Positions 11,680 through 22,874 of a stretch of 64,000 nt of DNA are shown piece by piece. Position numbers and translations under genes: made by a program. The stretch's first letter is position 1. Each line of letters opens with the position of its first letter. The notes below the pieces were generated by a model that saw only the letters and a list, made by a program, of their open reading frames with translations, ran no database searches and was not told where the DNA came from. The stretch spans positions 1,439,084 to 1,503,083 of the forward strand of contig JASEVX010000035.1 in the NCBI GenBank assembly GCA_031761405.1, read 5' to 3'. The stretch is from Serripes groenlandicus. Taxonomy: Eukaryota > Mollusca > Bivalvia > Cardiida > Cardiidae.

Positions 11680-12085
11680 TATGATCAGACATGAGTTGTC
11701 ATTTTATATAAAGTATTAAGCGAGCCTTTGGCATTATGAAATAGCAACGAATGTCAGATTCTTTTTATCGTATGACGAAATACAAAAAGAAAATTAGTTT
11801 TTCGCTGTCAGAAAATAGTCCCAACATGATATACGTAATAGACTGTTAACTAATCACACACAAAGATATTTGTAGGACCGATAATGGTCCCGTTACCTCG
11901 TCCATCTGTCGTGATGTTTGTGTTTACCGGATACACGTTCTCAGCCATTTTGTAAACATTCGTGCATGAATTCACAAATAGTGATTCAGTCAAGTTATAT
12001 TACACGTGTCATGTATAAAGAAATACGTAATGGGTATATAACATCGGATACGAGCATTGTCATGTGATACATATATGTACATCAC
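11680..12085 (+). repeat. Foldback module relic, copy of 285-595
   Basis: It matches 285-595 over much of its length (gacatgagttgtcattttat, gcgagcctttggc, aaagaaatacgtaatggg, gagcattgtcatgtgata). The central palindrome has lost most of its right arm, and about 120 bp of extra sequence is present. Confidence 0.75.
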
Positions 12086-12383
12086 AGAGTGATGAAATAC
12101 ATTATACCACTGACATATAAAGCTAAGTAATGTAATCAATAAGATTGTGAAAGAGTTTCGCTTTTTACTTTGAATGCATGAATGTTGCAGTATTATAGAC
12201 TTCAGACTGATTTCTAATAATATTTGTCTAGAGTCCTGTTGTTTATCCAGGAAACCTAACAATAAATTTATCTTAGAAAGGTAGGACATTCGAAAAAGAA
12301 TTGTAACTCATCTTCAATAATGTAAAAAAGAAAATGATATCAATACGTAAAGAGCATAAACCGAGATTTCTTGTAAAATACAC

Positions 12384-12612
12384 TTGAGCCGTTCCATGAG
12401 AAAACCAACATAATGGCCTCTGCGTAATGTATCGACCCAGATCAGCCTAAGCATGTCTCGCAGGCTTACCTGGACCGACACTGTTCGTATCCTGTGGGTT
12501 TTCTGTTTCAAGAATAACTACTGTATACATATATCCCCCCTAAGACGGAATGTGTCGGCCGGATCAGTCTGCGCGGACAGCGCAGGCTGATCTGGTCGAT
12601 ACATTACGCAGA
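12384..12612 (-). repeat. M-MITE, inverted orientation
   Basis: It begins ttgagccgttccatgagaaa, passes gtgggttttctgtttcaaga and ends gatacattacgcag. The order of inner words is the reverse of the commonest orientation. It abuts the next copy. Confidence 0.8.
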
Positions 12613-12620
12613 TATATTGA

Positions 12621-12853
12621 TATGAGCCGTTCCGCGATAAAACCAACATAATGGCCTCTGCGTAATGTATCGATCCAGATCATTCTGTCTCAGGGCGATA
12701 GAGGTATAGAGTAATGATTCCTGAAACAGAAAATCCACAGGAGGCGAAAAGTGGCTATTCGGGTAAGCCTGCGCGGCATGCTTAGGCTGATCCGGGTCGA
12801 TACTTTACGCAGAGTCCACAATGTTGGTTTTCTCGCGAGACGTCTCACTTATG
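12621..12853 (+). repeat. M-MITE, plus
   Basis: Starts tatgagccgttccgcgataa and ends ggttttctcgcgagacgtct, with tgaaacagaaaatccacagg in the middle. About 40 bp of the left inner part is missing compared with the other copies. It is head-to-tail with the preceding element in the opposite sense. Confidence 0.85.
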
Positions 12854-13059
12854 ATCCCTCTGTAAAAACTGTGAAATGTCGTAACACGTTTTGTTTTATC
12901 ATAGTAAGTCGTATATTGGAACGTTTAAATCAGTTGAAATCGATAACCAATTCAAATTGCGACTTGTCTTAAGGCGGAATCAGTGAACAAACCTTCCTGT
13001 TCTGAAATCAGTTATTTTTTTTATTGACTATTTGATGTTTAACGACGATTTTAACAATG

Positions 13060-13230
13060 TTTCAATTATATGACGGCGTTTCCTGGGTTAGTTACAAGTA
13101 CTCCTGGCCCACTTATCCTGACACCTGCCAGTCTATCGTAATGCTAACCCCGAAACCCTGAGCGCCAATGAGGGCAGCGATTACAATAGTTGTAAAGTCT
13201 TGAGATTTAATGTGTACACTTTCATTAAAT
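13060..13230 (-). repeat. SINE-B, minus, partial
   Basis: The complement has the family body ctggcaggtgtcaggataag and a tail near cgtcatataattgaaac. The tRNA head is lost. Confidence 0.7.
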
Positions 13231-13329
13231 AGGCTGCACCGGTCACATCAGACGTTTCAGACGGAGACCTGGTTTAATCGTTGATATATACCAATTTAAT
13301 TATTCAGCTAGACTGATCAATCGATAAGT

Positions 13330-13455
13330 GGATGTTTAACGCCGTTTTCAACAGTTTCACAATCTTATAGCGGCGGCCAGCTATAACCTACCAATAGCTT
13401 TCCTGTCTCATCAGTTCTCCACGTAGCAGTCTTTCCCAAGCAACTGTCTGCTTTA
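13330..13455 (-). repeat. SINE tail fragment, minus
   Basis: Reads gtttaacgccgttttcaaca and later acgtagcagtctttcccaag, the complement of a shared SINE tail with a body unlike SINE-B. The head is absent. Confidence 0.55.
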
Positions 13456-13564
13456 CCACATAAAACAATCAACGTGACATTGTGTTTGTTTTGGGCAATG
13501 GTTCAGGGCGAGGAATCTTGGATCGGTATCAAATTGTATGGATATATACGTTATTAATGAGCCG

Positions 13565-13850
13565 CTTTGTCTATACATTCGAGAGACTGGGAACCAATAA
13601 CAAGCGCTTTCAACAATGTTTAGTTTTATCACGTCGATTCCTGGGTAATTTACCAGTACTACTGGTCCATTTATCCTGACACTCGCCAGTCAGTTGAAAT
13701 GCTAACCCCGCAACCCTGAGCGCAAACGACGGCAGCCATTTATACCGTTGTTATACTCTTGAAGGTGACCCGGTCTATGATAGAACCCACGACGTCCCGC
13801 ACCCGAGGCGTTCTAACATAACACCATCGAGGCGGTCTTAAGCCATGCGT
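13565..13850 (-). repeat. SINE-B, minus, near complete
   Basis: The minus-strand order is a tRNA-like head (complement of accatcgaggcggtctta), a diverged ggtcaccttcaagagtataa region, ttcaactgactggcgagtgt and the tail tgttgaaagcgc. Frames overlapping it are repeat-derived. Confidence 0.8.
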
Positions 13851-13932
13851 GTATATACCCAGACAAACATGCGCAACAGTGCAACATATTCTGGTTATGT
13901 ATTGTCCACAAGATAATGAAAGAAGGCTTTAA

Positions 13933-14145
13933 TCCTTTCCCACAAACAGATGCTTTCGGACGCACCTTCTACGGACGACTTTTGAAAACATTGTGACAAA
14001 ATGAAAAAAATCCTCATTAAGAGCAGTTTCTTATTTTTCCACATTATTTTCAACACTTTACAAAGTTTTATTTCTAGATATAATCCACATTTTCCTAGAT
14101 GTTTTCAAAGTCATCTGCTAAAGATTTGTTGTATGTAGGAATGGG
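13933..14145. repeat. T-MITE, 213 bp, intact TTAA duplication
   Basis: TTAA at 13929-13932 and 14146-14149 flank diverged ends (tcctttccca and gtaggaatggg). The inside has gacttttgaaaacattgtga and its approximate complement. TTAA targets with CCC-type ends are typical of piggyBac-like elements; assignment to that group is inferred. Confidence 0.75.
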
Positions 14146-14279
14146 TTAAGAAACATTTTATATTATATAAGATTCGATTTCCCTAAATGTGGCATAAGTA
14201 TTGTGAAAGGTATATTCTGTTCAGGATCATCTTTGGTCTCTATGTAGTTTTTTGCAAGCATTATTGACACATCTACAGA

Positions 14280-14430
14280 ACGATAATGACCAAAGGATTC
14301 AATATACATGTACGGTTAAACATTTGTTTAAAAGACCACCCATGTGAAGTGAACAATCTGGTCTTTGTTCACAGGTGGTCTTTAATTGTAGGGTCAATTA
14401 TACAGAAAATGAATATTAGGTAAACGAAAG
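14280..14430. repeat. Fragment of a mariner-like MITE
   Basis: It shares aaagaccacc and cacaggtggtctttaattg with the complete element at 25966-26147, read in the opposite sense. Its ends are eroded. Confidence 0.55.
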
Positions 14431-14563
14431 GTATGTTCGCTATGGGCAGGGAACTGCTATTTAAATGTGGTCTAAGGCACAGGTGCGATAGTATAGCTTA
14501 AAGCTTATTGTAATCCTAGACAACACGAACAACACCATTCAAACACGTCTATTAATTGCGTGT

Positions 14564-14811
14564 CGAGGGCTTGGCGTGAAACGGTTGTAACTTAAATTGG
14601 TATTTTTATTACCAAGGTTAATCACCTCGCCATAAAGTCTTTATAAGCGTTAAATCATTTTACTTGGTAAACAATGGAAATTTAGGTGCCATTGCTCGTT
14701 CTGAGCAATGGCACCTAAATTTGCATTGTTTACAAAGGGGTCAAAATTGCCCCTAAACCAGGGTTTTCAAAATAGGTTTTTAGTTACAACCGTTTCACGC
14801 CAAGCCCTCGA
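14564..14811. repeat. G-MITE copy 1
   Basis: Ends are complementary for about 30 bp, starting cgagggcttggcgtgaaacg, and the middle contains the hairpin gccattgctcg/cgagcaatggc-type stem. Flanks are gtgt and atgt, compatible with a short target duplication that has one change. Confidence 0.9.
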
Positions 14812-14954
14812 TGTGTTCAATAAACACTCTACTACTGTAATGCACGAAACCCCAAGACGCTGTACATAGCGTTCACGGAATTAACCACCCTGAACAATAA
14901 TTGTTAATGAATATGTATTGTTGCATATTGCCATTTGCGCTGAAAGAGTAAAAA

Positions 14955-15115
14955 TGTGAGCAATGGCTTTCCCTCCGTGGCGCTCATGATTGTGGGGACA
15001 GCATTACGACTGATTCGATGTTGTCAGGATGAATAGACCAGTACGTCAAGTAAAACTAGTAACTTTCACAGGAAACGTCTTGATATAACTGAAGCAGTGT
15101 TAAAAGAGACATACA
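14955..15115 (+). repeat. SINE-B fragment feeding into a tandem array
   Basis: Starts at tggctttccctccgtggcgc, passes gcattacgactgattcgatg and ends in tgatataactgaagcagtgt. The tail becomes the first part of the 119-bp tandem unit downstream. Confidence 0.7.
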
Positions 15116-15565
15116 CACAATACAAACAAACAAAATAAACCATCCGTTTCATGATCTTCGTAGGTCAGTTGTTCGTTGACGCGGTCTTTTATAACAGAAA
15201 CATATAACTGAAACATTGTTGAAAGAGACATAAAACACCATACACACAAACAAACACACCAAGAGTTTCGTGATCTTCGTAGGTCAGTTGTTCGTTGACG
15301 CGGTCTTTTATTACAGATACATATAACTGAAACATTGTTGAAAGAGACATAAAACACCATACAAACAAACAAACACACCAAGAGTTTCGTGATCTTCGTA
15401 GGTCAGTTGTTCGTTGACGCGGTCTTTTATTACAGTTACATATATAACTGAAACATTGTTGAAAGAGACATAAAACACCATACAAACAAAGAAACACACC
15501 AAGAGTTTCGTGATCTTCGTAGGTCAGTTGTTCGTAGACGCGGCCTCACATAACAGATACATATC
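15075..15565 (+). repeat. Four-copy tandem array, 119-121-bp unit
   Basis: The landmark gatcttcgtaggtcagttgt occurs at 15153, 15272, 15391 and 15512. Each unit holds a SINE tail (ataactgaaacattgttgaa), an acaaacaaacaaac tract and the landmark block. Minus-strand frames read through several units but simply reflect the repetition. Confidence 0.95.
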
Positions 15566-15651
15566 TACGACAGGTGGTATGTCTGATGACAAGGGTATGT
15601 TGGTTTCGTGTATTTCTCATATACTCCCCGGCCGGGTCATACCAAAGACGG

Positions 15652-15922
15652 TTTTGTTTGTTTGTTTGTTTGGAGTTTAACGCCGCTTTCAACAGCTTTG
15701 GTCATATCACGACGGTCAGTGCACCTACCCATGTTTTCCTGGCTTTCCTACACCAGTACTTACACAACGTTCTTTCGAAGCCACTGACTACTTTCTCAAA
15801 TAGATCAGAGGTGAGAGGCGATGGAAAAATCCCCCGAAAGAATGTCGCCGCAACCGGGTATCGAACCCGTGACCTCCAGATCACGAGTCAGATACGCTAC
15901 CAATTGAGCTACCCGGCCGGGC
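15652..15922 (-). repeat. tRNA-derived SINE inserted in SINE-B, with 11-bp duplication
   Basis: Flanked by accaaagacgg at 15641-15651 and 15923-15933. On the minus strand it has a strong tRNA-like head: ggtagctcaattggtagcg (A box), cacgggttcgatacccg (T arm), and a 7-base loop ctcgtga. The acceptor stem does not pair, so it is a SINE head and not a tRNA gene. The tail is ggcgttaaac plus (aaac)n. Confidence 0.85.
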
Positions 15923-15998
15923 ACCAAAGACGGTAAAAATGGTAGTAATGCCTACCCTCCTTGTCGTTCAGGGTAGCGGGGTGAGCATAACGACTGAC

Positions 15999-16211
15999 TG
16001 TGTGGAAGACAGTGGTAAAGAGGTGGAGCGTCTGCCTCTTGTACCAAAGGTCCCGGGTTCGAATTCCGTGATGAGCGGGTTCAGCCTTTGGGATTTTTTC
16101 CACACACACGGCGCGAGTACTGGCTAAGTATCCAGGAAGCTGATATGGAGCGTGATTAATATAAGCTTAAAGGTTGTTTCGCAATCGATGTAAAATAAAT
16201 AAGTTTAAAAC
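15999..16211 (+). repeat. SINE-A inserted in SINE-B, with 11-bp duplication
   Basis: Flanked by taacgactgac at 15988-15998 and 16212-16222. Head aaagaggtggagcgtctgcc, B box gggttcgaattcc, body ggcgcgagtactggctaagt, tail ataaataagtttaaaa. It is a full-length copy. Confidence 0.9.
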
Positions 16212-16292
16212 TAACGACTGACCGGCTGGTGTCAGCATAAATGGACCTGTAGTACTGATATCTTTCTCTGGAAACGCCGTGATATGCATTAA

Positions 16293-16518
16293 CCCTTTCC
16301 CTCATATGACAATTCTGCAGCAGACGACTTTGAACATATTTTGCCAAAAAGTAGAAAATCTCTTTAATTGAATGGATAACCTATTCATGACTAAAAGTGG
16401 AAAACATTGTGTCAAAAGGAAAAATTGCTCGTTTTGAGCAATTTCTTCTTTTGTCACTATGTTTTTAAAAAGTCGTCTGCAGCAGAGGCGTCAGAAAGCG
16501 TTTATATGAGGGAAAGGA
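16293..16518. repeat. T-MITE inserted in SINE-B at TTAA
   Basis: TTAA at 16289-16292 and 16519-16522. The ends ccctttccctcatatgac and atatgagggaaagga are inverted; cagcagacgac and gtcgtctgcagcag form a second inner pair. It splits the SINE tail gatata...aactgttg, which confirms element boundaries. Confidence 0.92.
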
Positions 16519-16755
16519 TTAAACAGTTGTTGAAAGCGTCGTAAAGCACCAAAACAATTAATCAATCAATTTCTCCTATATTATACAACTACAGTACGGA
16601 TCCGTTCTATGGTAAATGTCACAATAAAAATCTCATGTCTTGAGAATCCATCATTGCATATGCTCAGAAATGTTATGATTAATTAAAGTGAGGACACTGT
16701 AGCAGGAAACATTTCTCAGAATTACTCAGAATAAGTGATGTTGAGATTTACAATT

Positions 16756-16985
16756 CGAGGGTTTGGCGTGAAACGGTTGTAACGAAAATGGATATGTTTT
16801 TTACCAAGGCTAATCACCTCGCCATAAAGTCTTTATAAGCGTTAAATCATTTTTTTGGGGAAACAATGGAAATTTAGGTGCCATTGCACCTAAATTTGCA
16901 TTGTTTACAAAGGGGTCAAAATTGCCCTTAAACCAGGGATCTCAAAATAGGTTTTTAGTTAAAACCGTTTCTCGCCAAGCCCTCG
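16756..16985. repeat. G-MITE copy 2
   Basis: Flanked by aatt on both sides (16752-16755 and 16986-16989). Inverted ends cgagggtttggcgtgaaacg and tctcgccaagccctcg. The central stem is 18 bp shorter than in the other two copies. Confidence 0.9.
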
Positions 16986-17019
16986 AATTGTTCTTGAAAT
17001 GTTTGCAAATGGTCCTCTT

Positions 17020-17335
17020 CCACCAACCTTACTTTTAGGGAAGAAAATAACGAAATATGCTTAAAAGTATTTAAGTATTACTTAGCGCCTCATAAAAATG
17101 CTAAAAGTTTTCGTTTCTTAACAAGTGCTGTTAGTTAGCAAGGTTTCCATTATAAGTCATGCACTTAAAAACATCACACCATCTATGATTTTACAAAAAT
17201 ATTAGGGAAACAAAAATGACGAAATATGCATTTAAGTATTTAAGTATTATTTAAAGTTAAGTAGAAATATGCATTTGAGTATTTAAGTATTATTTAAAGT
17301 TAAGTAAGTTTGGTGGAATTTGACCCAGGTCGCAT
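17020..17335. repeat. Palindromic AT-rich repeat with duplicated core
   Basis: It contains tgcatttaagtatttaagta twice (about 17228 and 17270) and ends ggtggaatttgac, whose complement caccaacctta is near the start. A related element is at 47595-47790. Likely a degenerate inverted-repeat element. Confidence 0.6.
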
Positions 17336-17454
17336 ACAGAAAAAGGAATACAATTGAGATTAAAGGGTTAGGCCTACTTCAATTTCATCTCTGATAGATT
17401 GTCTGCGTATCAATCGGTATTTAAGAACAGATACTGATGTTCTATGCACATGAA

Positions 17455-17540
17455 TATGCTCCTCTAAACATAGATATGACCCTATGCATAAATATCAACA
17501 TTTATGTATAGTGTCATATCTTTTTTTAGAGGAGCACGTT
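17455..17540. repeat. Hairpin, arms about 38 bp
   Basis: Left arm tgctcctctaaacatagata and onward, right arm its complement ending agaggagca, with a short loop around tcaaca. A second small hairpin, tgtggcgatt/aatcgccaca, lies at 17596-17623. Confidence 0.8.
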
Positions 17541-17995
17541 CCTGTGTTCTATGTGGAAGACATTTGTGTAGTGGTAAAGCAACATAACAGTTTTTGTGGC
17601 GATTGGTTTGACAATCGCCACAATGCTAACAGAAACAACAACAATGAATCAATTTACATAGTCAGTTTTGAACAGCCCGTTATCATTTTATTCCTTACTG
17701 CAAACCAATTAACCTACATCCTTTAAACCGCCAAATATATAGTAATAATCATGTCAGTGCTACTTTGGTGCCGGATTGATACTAAGATTTGAGATTTATT
17801 GAGATAATATTTACATAGAGTTAAATTATGTAAATGATATCTTTCTTCATGTGTGGGCAGATAATAAATATCATTGCGCGTTCTATAACCCTCATGCTAT
17901 CCAAAACACCTGACGCAGTATAAGGCGTCTAGAAATTCCAAAAGGTTCTATTTAATAGCTCGCGAGAATGGTTATCGATTGTTCTTAAATCTCAA

Positions 17996-19130
17996 TATTA
18001 ATATATCTATAGGTGCTACCTATTTACGAAAAAACGCAAGATAATTATAAACAAAAATTAAAGAACATACTTTGGCCATACCAAAAGGATGTATAAGTAA
18101 TTGACTAGACAATAATAATGTTAATGTCATGTTTCTTGCATTATCAAAACATGTTTGGAGTTCGTATTGCTGTCGTCTATTATTACGAACAGAAAATAAT
18201 AAAGTAAAAACTTTCAGAAAATCAAGGAATACATTTATAATGAACGAGGTTAAAACATGAGGGCCAAGATGATCCTTAATCGATCACCTGCATTATGGTA
18301 AAGAAGCAAATAGATCAGCCCTTTTCTGATGCCATCTGGCGACTACCCTTTTCAACCAGTCAATATGACTGGAACAAATTATGTAAGGGGTCACATTTCT
18401 GCTAAACCCTTTCCCTATTAGAGACAGTTTCTGAGGCCTATGCAACAGACGATTTAGGAAAAGATTGTCACCAAAAGAACAATTGCTCCTTATGAGAAAG
18501 TTATCCTTTTGCCACAATGTTTGATAAATAATTATACTTTGATTGAGTGAGGCAATACCTCATGTATAGGAATTTTGGGTCTTTCATGTTGATACCACTT
18601 TTTTTGCGGGAAACGACGTCGCTCCATTGACGTTACGCTAAGATGAAGTGTAACGGAAATGACGTTACGTCCTTCTTTGGCTACGATACAGTTAAAATTT
18701 AGGTTCGGGCGTAGAAGGCTAATGCTGTCGGTTTTTTTACGAACGGGAAAACATATTTCTTACAGATTTCCATTTATTTTTAACTTTTCGTACAAATGTT
18801 TATTCCCACATAACACAGCATTTTAATGATCTTAAATATCTATTTAAAAAAAAAATGATTAAAAAGACGACAATAATTTTCAATTCGTGTTTTTCCGCTC
18901 ATTTTATACGTACCCAAAATACCGATTTAAAAAAAAATGGTTAAAAAGACGACAATAATTTTCAATCTGTGTTTTACGTCTGCCTTTTATACATATTCAA
19001 AATGGCGGCCCCCATGGATTTTTCCAGTTTCATTTCAGAAAGCTTCATGGGTTATTGAAAAAAAAAAAAAAAAAAAATCTCACACCTGTTAACTATAAGC
19101 GAAAAAACCCATTCATGTTTTTTTTTCGTA
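17996..19130 (-). mobile_element. L element copy 1, minus
   Basis: The complement of this block matches 20288-21385 and 53425-54555. Landmarks are ataggtgctacc at one end and cacctgttaactataagcg at the other. It contains a degenerate T-MITE (18405-18520, ccctttccctatta). No protein motif is seen in any copy, so it is a non-autonomous element or a piece of a larger one. Confidence 0.85.
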
Positions 19131-20007
19131 TAAACGCTTTAGTTTGTAGTTGTTGCAATACATGAAAGCGTCTAGATGATAAGTCTGGTTTACAAAGGTT
19201 TAAAGGACTTGATGTCATGCAGTGTTCAAGTTAGACACGTCTGTACGTTCTTGCGTCATTTAGCAATCAATGCTGAAAGTGTAGCCGAATTGAGTTGGAG
19301 ATCGAGCATTATCGTATATGCCTATATTGAAAATTGCAAGGCCTACACCGAGATACTGCTTGTTACTTTACAGGATTTTCTACACGATCGCCACTACTGT
19401 GCCATCGGCGCTTTGATTATAACTAGGGTTGATAAAGGTCTGAATGGATGTCAATGTAAATATACAATGCTTGTTAAAAATGTTGCAGACCTTATGTAAC
19501 CCATTCGCAAACATTGCAGAGTCACAGACCTTATGTAACCCGTTCACAAACATTGCAGAGTCAGAGAAGAGTACCATGGATATACAGGTTGGTCAAGATA
19601 TACAGTGATCGCACATGACCTCCTGTGGATACTACTACACCATCGTTCACGTATTCAAAACAAATAATCACAACGAAACAAATCAACTGAATGATCTTAT
19701 AACATATATTAAGTCCATTGTATTACTGTGTCAAACAAATCTAAGAATTGAGTTATTTTAAATCTTTCCTAAACTTAGGTTTTATTTACAATCGCCATGA
19801 CAACAATAACTTTAATGCAAGTTAAACTAAACCCCTGCGTCCCATCACAAATTACATTCTACTTATATCTCCTCTGGGACCGGAGTATTTCGAAAACAAT
19901 ACCGAACAATATTCAGACAAGACGTGTCTGTTCGGTTTTATTTTGTTGGACTGTGTACATACTTTTAAGAGATTTATCATTAAATAACAGTCAAATACAA
20001 TAGCACT
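19131..20007. other. Spacer between facing L elements; no gene
   Basis: It holds a 33-bp direct repeat at about 19484-19565 (gcagaccttatgtaaccc, ttcgcaaacattgcagagtc). A plus-strand frame from 19176 has no recognisable motif and I do not support it. Confidence 0.5.
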
Positions 20008-20240
20008 TATGCCTTTCCCACCTGCAGACGCATTTTATCGCAATAGCAGCAGAGGACTTTTTGAAACATTGTGGCCAAAGGTGAAATTGCTCATGATGAG
20101 CAATTTCTCCTTTGACCACAATGTTTTCAACTTTATTTAACAATTATGCTATCTTTTATGGAGGTTTTTCAGATTTGTGTCACTCTTATCAAAGTCGTCT
20201 GCTGCAGATCTTTTGTATGTTTTTGTTGAGAGAGAAAAAA
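20008..20240. repeat. T-MITE, eroded ends
   Basis: Begins gcctttcccacctgcagacg, has gtgaaattgctcatgatgag with its complement, and an inner end caaagtcgtctgctgcagat. TTAA flanks have decayed. Confidence 0.75.
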
Positions 20241-20287
20241 TCATGACTGACCAACATTGTTTGAGTCCCGAGATATTTTAAAAGGTG

Positions 20288-21385
20288 CGTATTCCATATT
20301 TATACGAATAGGTAACAGGTGTGCGATATTTTTTTTTTTTTTTTCAATAGCCCATGAAGCTTTCTGAAATGAAACTGGCCAAATCCAAGGGGGCCGCCAT
20401 TTTGGGTATGTATAAAATGAGACGACAAACACGGATTGAAAATTATTGTCGTCTTTTAGATCATTTTTTTTAAATTGAAATTTTGGGTATGTATAAAATG
20501 AGACGAAAAACCCGGATTGTAAATTATTGTCGTCTTTTTAATCATTTTTTTTTTAAATCGATATTTAAGATCATTAAAGTGCTGTGTTATGTGGGAATTA
20601 ACATTTGTGCGAAAAGTTAAAAATAAAGTGAACTCTGTAAGAAATATGTTTCCCGTTCGTCAAAAAAACGACATCATTAGCCTTCTACGACCGAACCTAA
20701 ATTTTGACTGTATCGTAGCCAAAGAAGGACGTGACGTCATTTCCGTAACACTTCATCTTGGCGTAACGTCAATGGAGCGACGTCGTTTTCCCACAAGAAA
20801 AGTGGTATCAACATGAAATACCCAAAATTCCTATACATGAGGTATTGACTCACTCATTCAAAGTATAATTATTTATCAAACATTGTGGCAAAAGGATAAC
20901 TTTCTCATAAAGAGCAATTGTTCCTTTGGCGACAAACTTTTCCTAAATCGTCTGTTGCAAAGGCCTCCAAAACCGTCTCTAATAGGGAAAGGTTTAGCAG
21001 AAATGTGACCCCTTACATAATTTGTTCCAGTCATATTGACTGGTTGAAAAAGGCAGTCAGGGCTGATCTATTTGCTTCTTTACTATAATGCAGGTGATCG
21101 ATTAATGATCATCTTGGCCCTCATGTTTTAACCACGTTCATTATAAATGTATTCCTTGATTTTCTGAAAGTCTTTACTGTATTATTTTCTGTTCGTAATA
21201 ATAGACGACAGCAATACGAATTCCAAATATGTTTTGAAAATGCAAGAAACATGACATTAACATTATTATTGTCTAGTCAATTACTTATAAATCCTTTTTT
21301 ATGGCCAAAGTATGCTCTTAAATTTTTGTTTATAATTATCTTGTTTTTCGTAAATAGGTAGCACCTATAGATATATTATTTCTTA
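20288..21385 (+). mobile_element. L element copy 2, plus
   Basis: It is in the opposite orientation to 17996-19130, forming a long inverted repeat with about 1.16 kb between. The left end is shortened compared with 53425 (atacgaataggtaacaggt). It carries TGACGTCA at 20732-20739 and an embedded degenerate T-MITE near 20880-20995. Confidence 0.85.
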
Positions 21386-21504
21386 TTTGATTCGTCGACC
21401 ATAATGTGTTGAGGGTAGTCGATTTGACACAACTACAGCTATGTTCAGGTGTTGCAATGGCATTCGTGAAGGTTTTTAAAGTTTGCATTTTATTTACATT
21501 GACT

Positions 21505-21615
21505 GTTCCTCTACCACAAACAGATGCTTTCTAACGCCTCTGCAGGAGACGACATTTGAAAACATTGCGTATAAAAAAGAAACTGCTTTAAATGGGCCAC
21601 TATTGAAAATTCGCT
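21505..21615. repeat. T-MITE fragment
   Basis: Words ctaccacaaacagatgcttt and agacgacatttgaaaacatt match one half of the family. The other half is missing. Confidence 0.5.
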
Positions 21616-21889
21616 TGCTTTGCATAATACAGAAGTAATTTTCCCTAGACATCGTTCAAACTCACTCGTCAATGATAGCCTACGAGGTCGATAATAGATA
21701 AACAAACTTAGCGTATTCGCTTCCGCTGATTTAGTTGATTACGTGATGCAATTTAAAGTAACTAGACATAATACCAGTCCCAAGGTTATCGTGGGCTTGC
21801 TCTCTAATAAATAAAGGAGGGGTCTTATCTCATGGCATTTAAGCGGAACGTTTGCTTCTGCGTTTTCTATCAAAGGTACATGTATACAC

Positions 21890-22055
21890 ATCTAGGAATC
21901 GTGCCATAATGATTGATTGGAATTTAACGCAGTTTTCAATAATTATTCTTTCATATCACGGTGTCCAGCTCACATATCCTTGTGTTTCTCGACTTTCTCA
22001 ATTCCAGTACCAGACTTTACAAGCAACTGACTGCCTTTCCACATAAACTGTTAAC
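21890..22055 (-). repeat. SINE tail and body, minus
   Basis: Reads ggaatttaacgcagttttca, atatcacggtgtccagctca and caagcaactgactgcctttc, the complement of a SINE 3' region. The head is not identifiable. Confidence 0.6.
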
Positions 22056-22674
22056 CGATTGAAGAATGACTAATGACACTTGTCACAGTGACTGTAGTCA
22101 AATAATCAATATTTAGATGTTTATGGTACTGGAAACTGAAACTATTACTCTACTTTTATCCCAGAATTATGATTCTAGTAGTTCAAGACAACTTTTGCAC
22201 AAATTTTAAACGTTGACTATAATATCTATTATCTGGAGTTAGATGAACTTGAAAGGTACATCTAAATACACATAAAAGAGTGGCGTCTTGCGAGTTTTGG
22301 TCTTAATGCATTTGCGCCTAGTGAAGACTTAGGCGATAAGCTACATCCGTACTGTCGCACCGGAGTGTTCACTGTCCGTTTACATGTAAACCTAAATGTT
22401 TTATGCATATTCTGATAAAAAGCGAAAGGTATGAACCCATCAGTTAGTCTTTAGTTCTAACTTGAATTAATGCCGAAACAAAGAGTACATTAGACTAAGC
22501 TTTTGTGGAGACACAAAAACTGTGGTTTTCCTTTTTTTTGAATTGCTCAAAACAGAAAACAAATCAATTGTTAAAAAAACTGCCATTTTTGTTAAAATCG
22601 CATTAGAAATTAGATTACAGATATTTCAAGGTTAACCTTTATCAAAGTTCAGCCTCTTTACTATAATTTCCTGC

Positions 22675-22783
22675 TTTTCACTTTTTCAATCAATTGATTT
22701 TTTTATTTTTTTTTTTTTTTTTTTTTTTCCTTCTTCATTTCTTTATTTTTTTTTTGTTTTTTTTTCAAACCCACGTGACTGAA
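22675..22783 (+). repeat. Poly-T rich low-complexity tract
   Basis: Two long T runs broken by cttcttcatttcttta between 22699 and 22766. Frames crossing it code only for phenylalanine runs. Confidence 0.85.
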
Positions 22784-22871
22784 TATTTTCTATATGTATG
22801 TATGTTTGTAAATGACTATGTACTTTGTATACGTCTAAATAAACGTTCTGTTCTGTTCTGTTCTGTTCATA
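22784..22871 (+). repeat. Non-LTR retroposon 3' end with GTTCT repeats
   Basis: The sequence atgtatgtttgtaaatgact, then aataaac and (gttct)n, resembles the 3' terminus of LINE families that end in short tandem repeats in place of poly-A. The 45.75-kb fragment shares atgtatgtttgtaaat. Confidence 0.6.
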
Positions 22872-22874
22872 ATT

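Larger units (their letters stand above)
15612..16575 (+). repeat. Host SINE-B split by three later insertions
   Basis: Pieces are 15612-15651 (ccccggccgggtcataccaa), 15923-15998, 16212-16292 and 16519-16575 (ttgttgaaagcgtcgtaaag plus caatcaat tail). Joined in order they are collinear with other SINE-B copies. Each gap is filled by an element flanked by duplicated target sequence, so this SINE was the oldest layer. Confidence 0.85.

Noticed and set aside
15100..15502. Three overlapping minus-strand frames of 63-102 codons
   Set aside because: They are translations of the 119-bp tandem repeat and share the same peptide blocks. No independent coding evidence.
18293..18517. 74-codon frame repeated almost identically at 54032-54256
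   Set aside because: Both lie in the T-MITE relic within L elements. Conservation reflects copies of one element and there is no motif.
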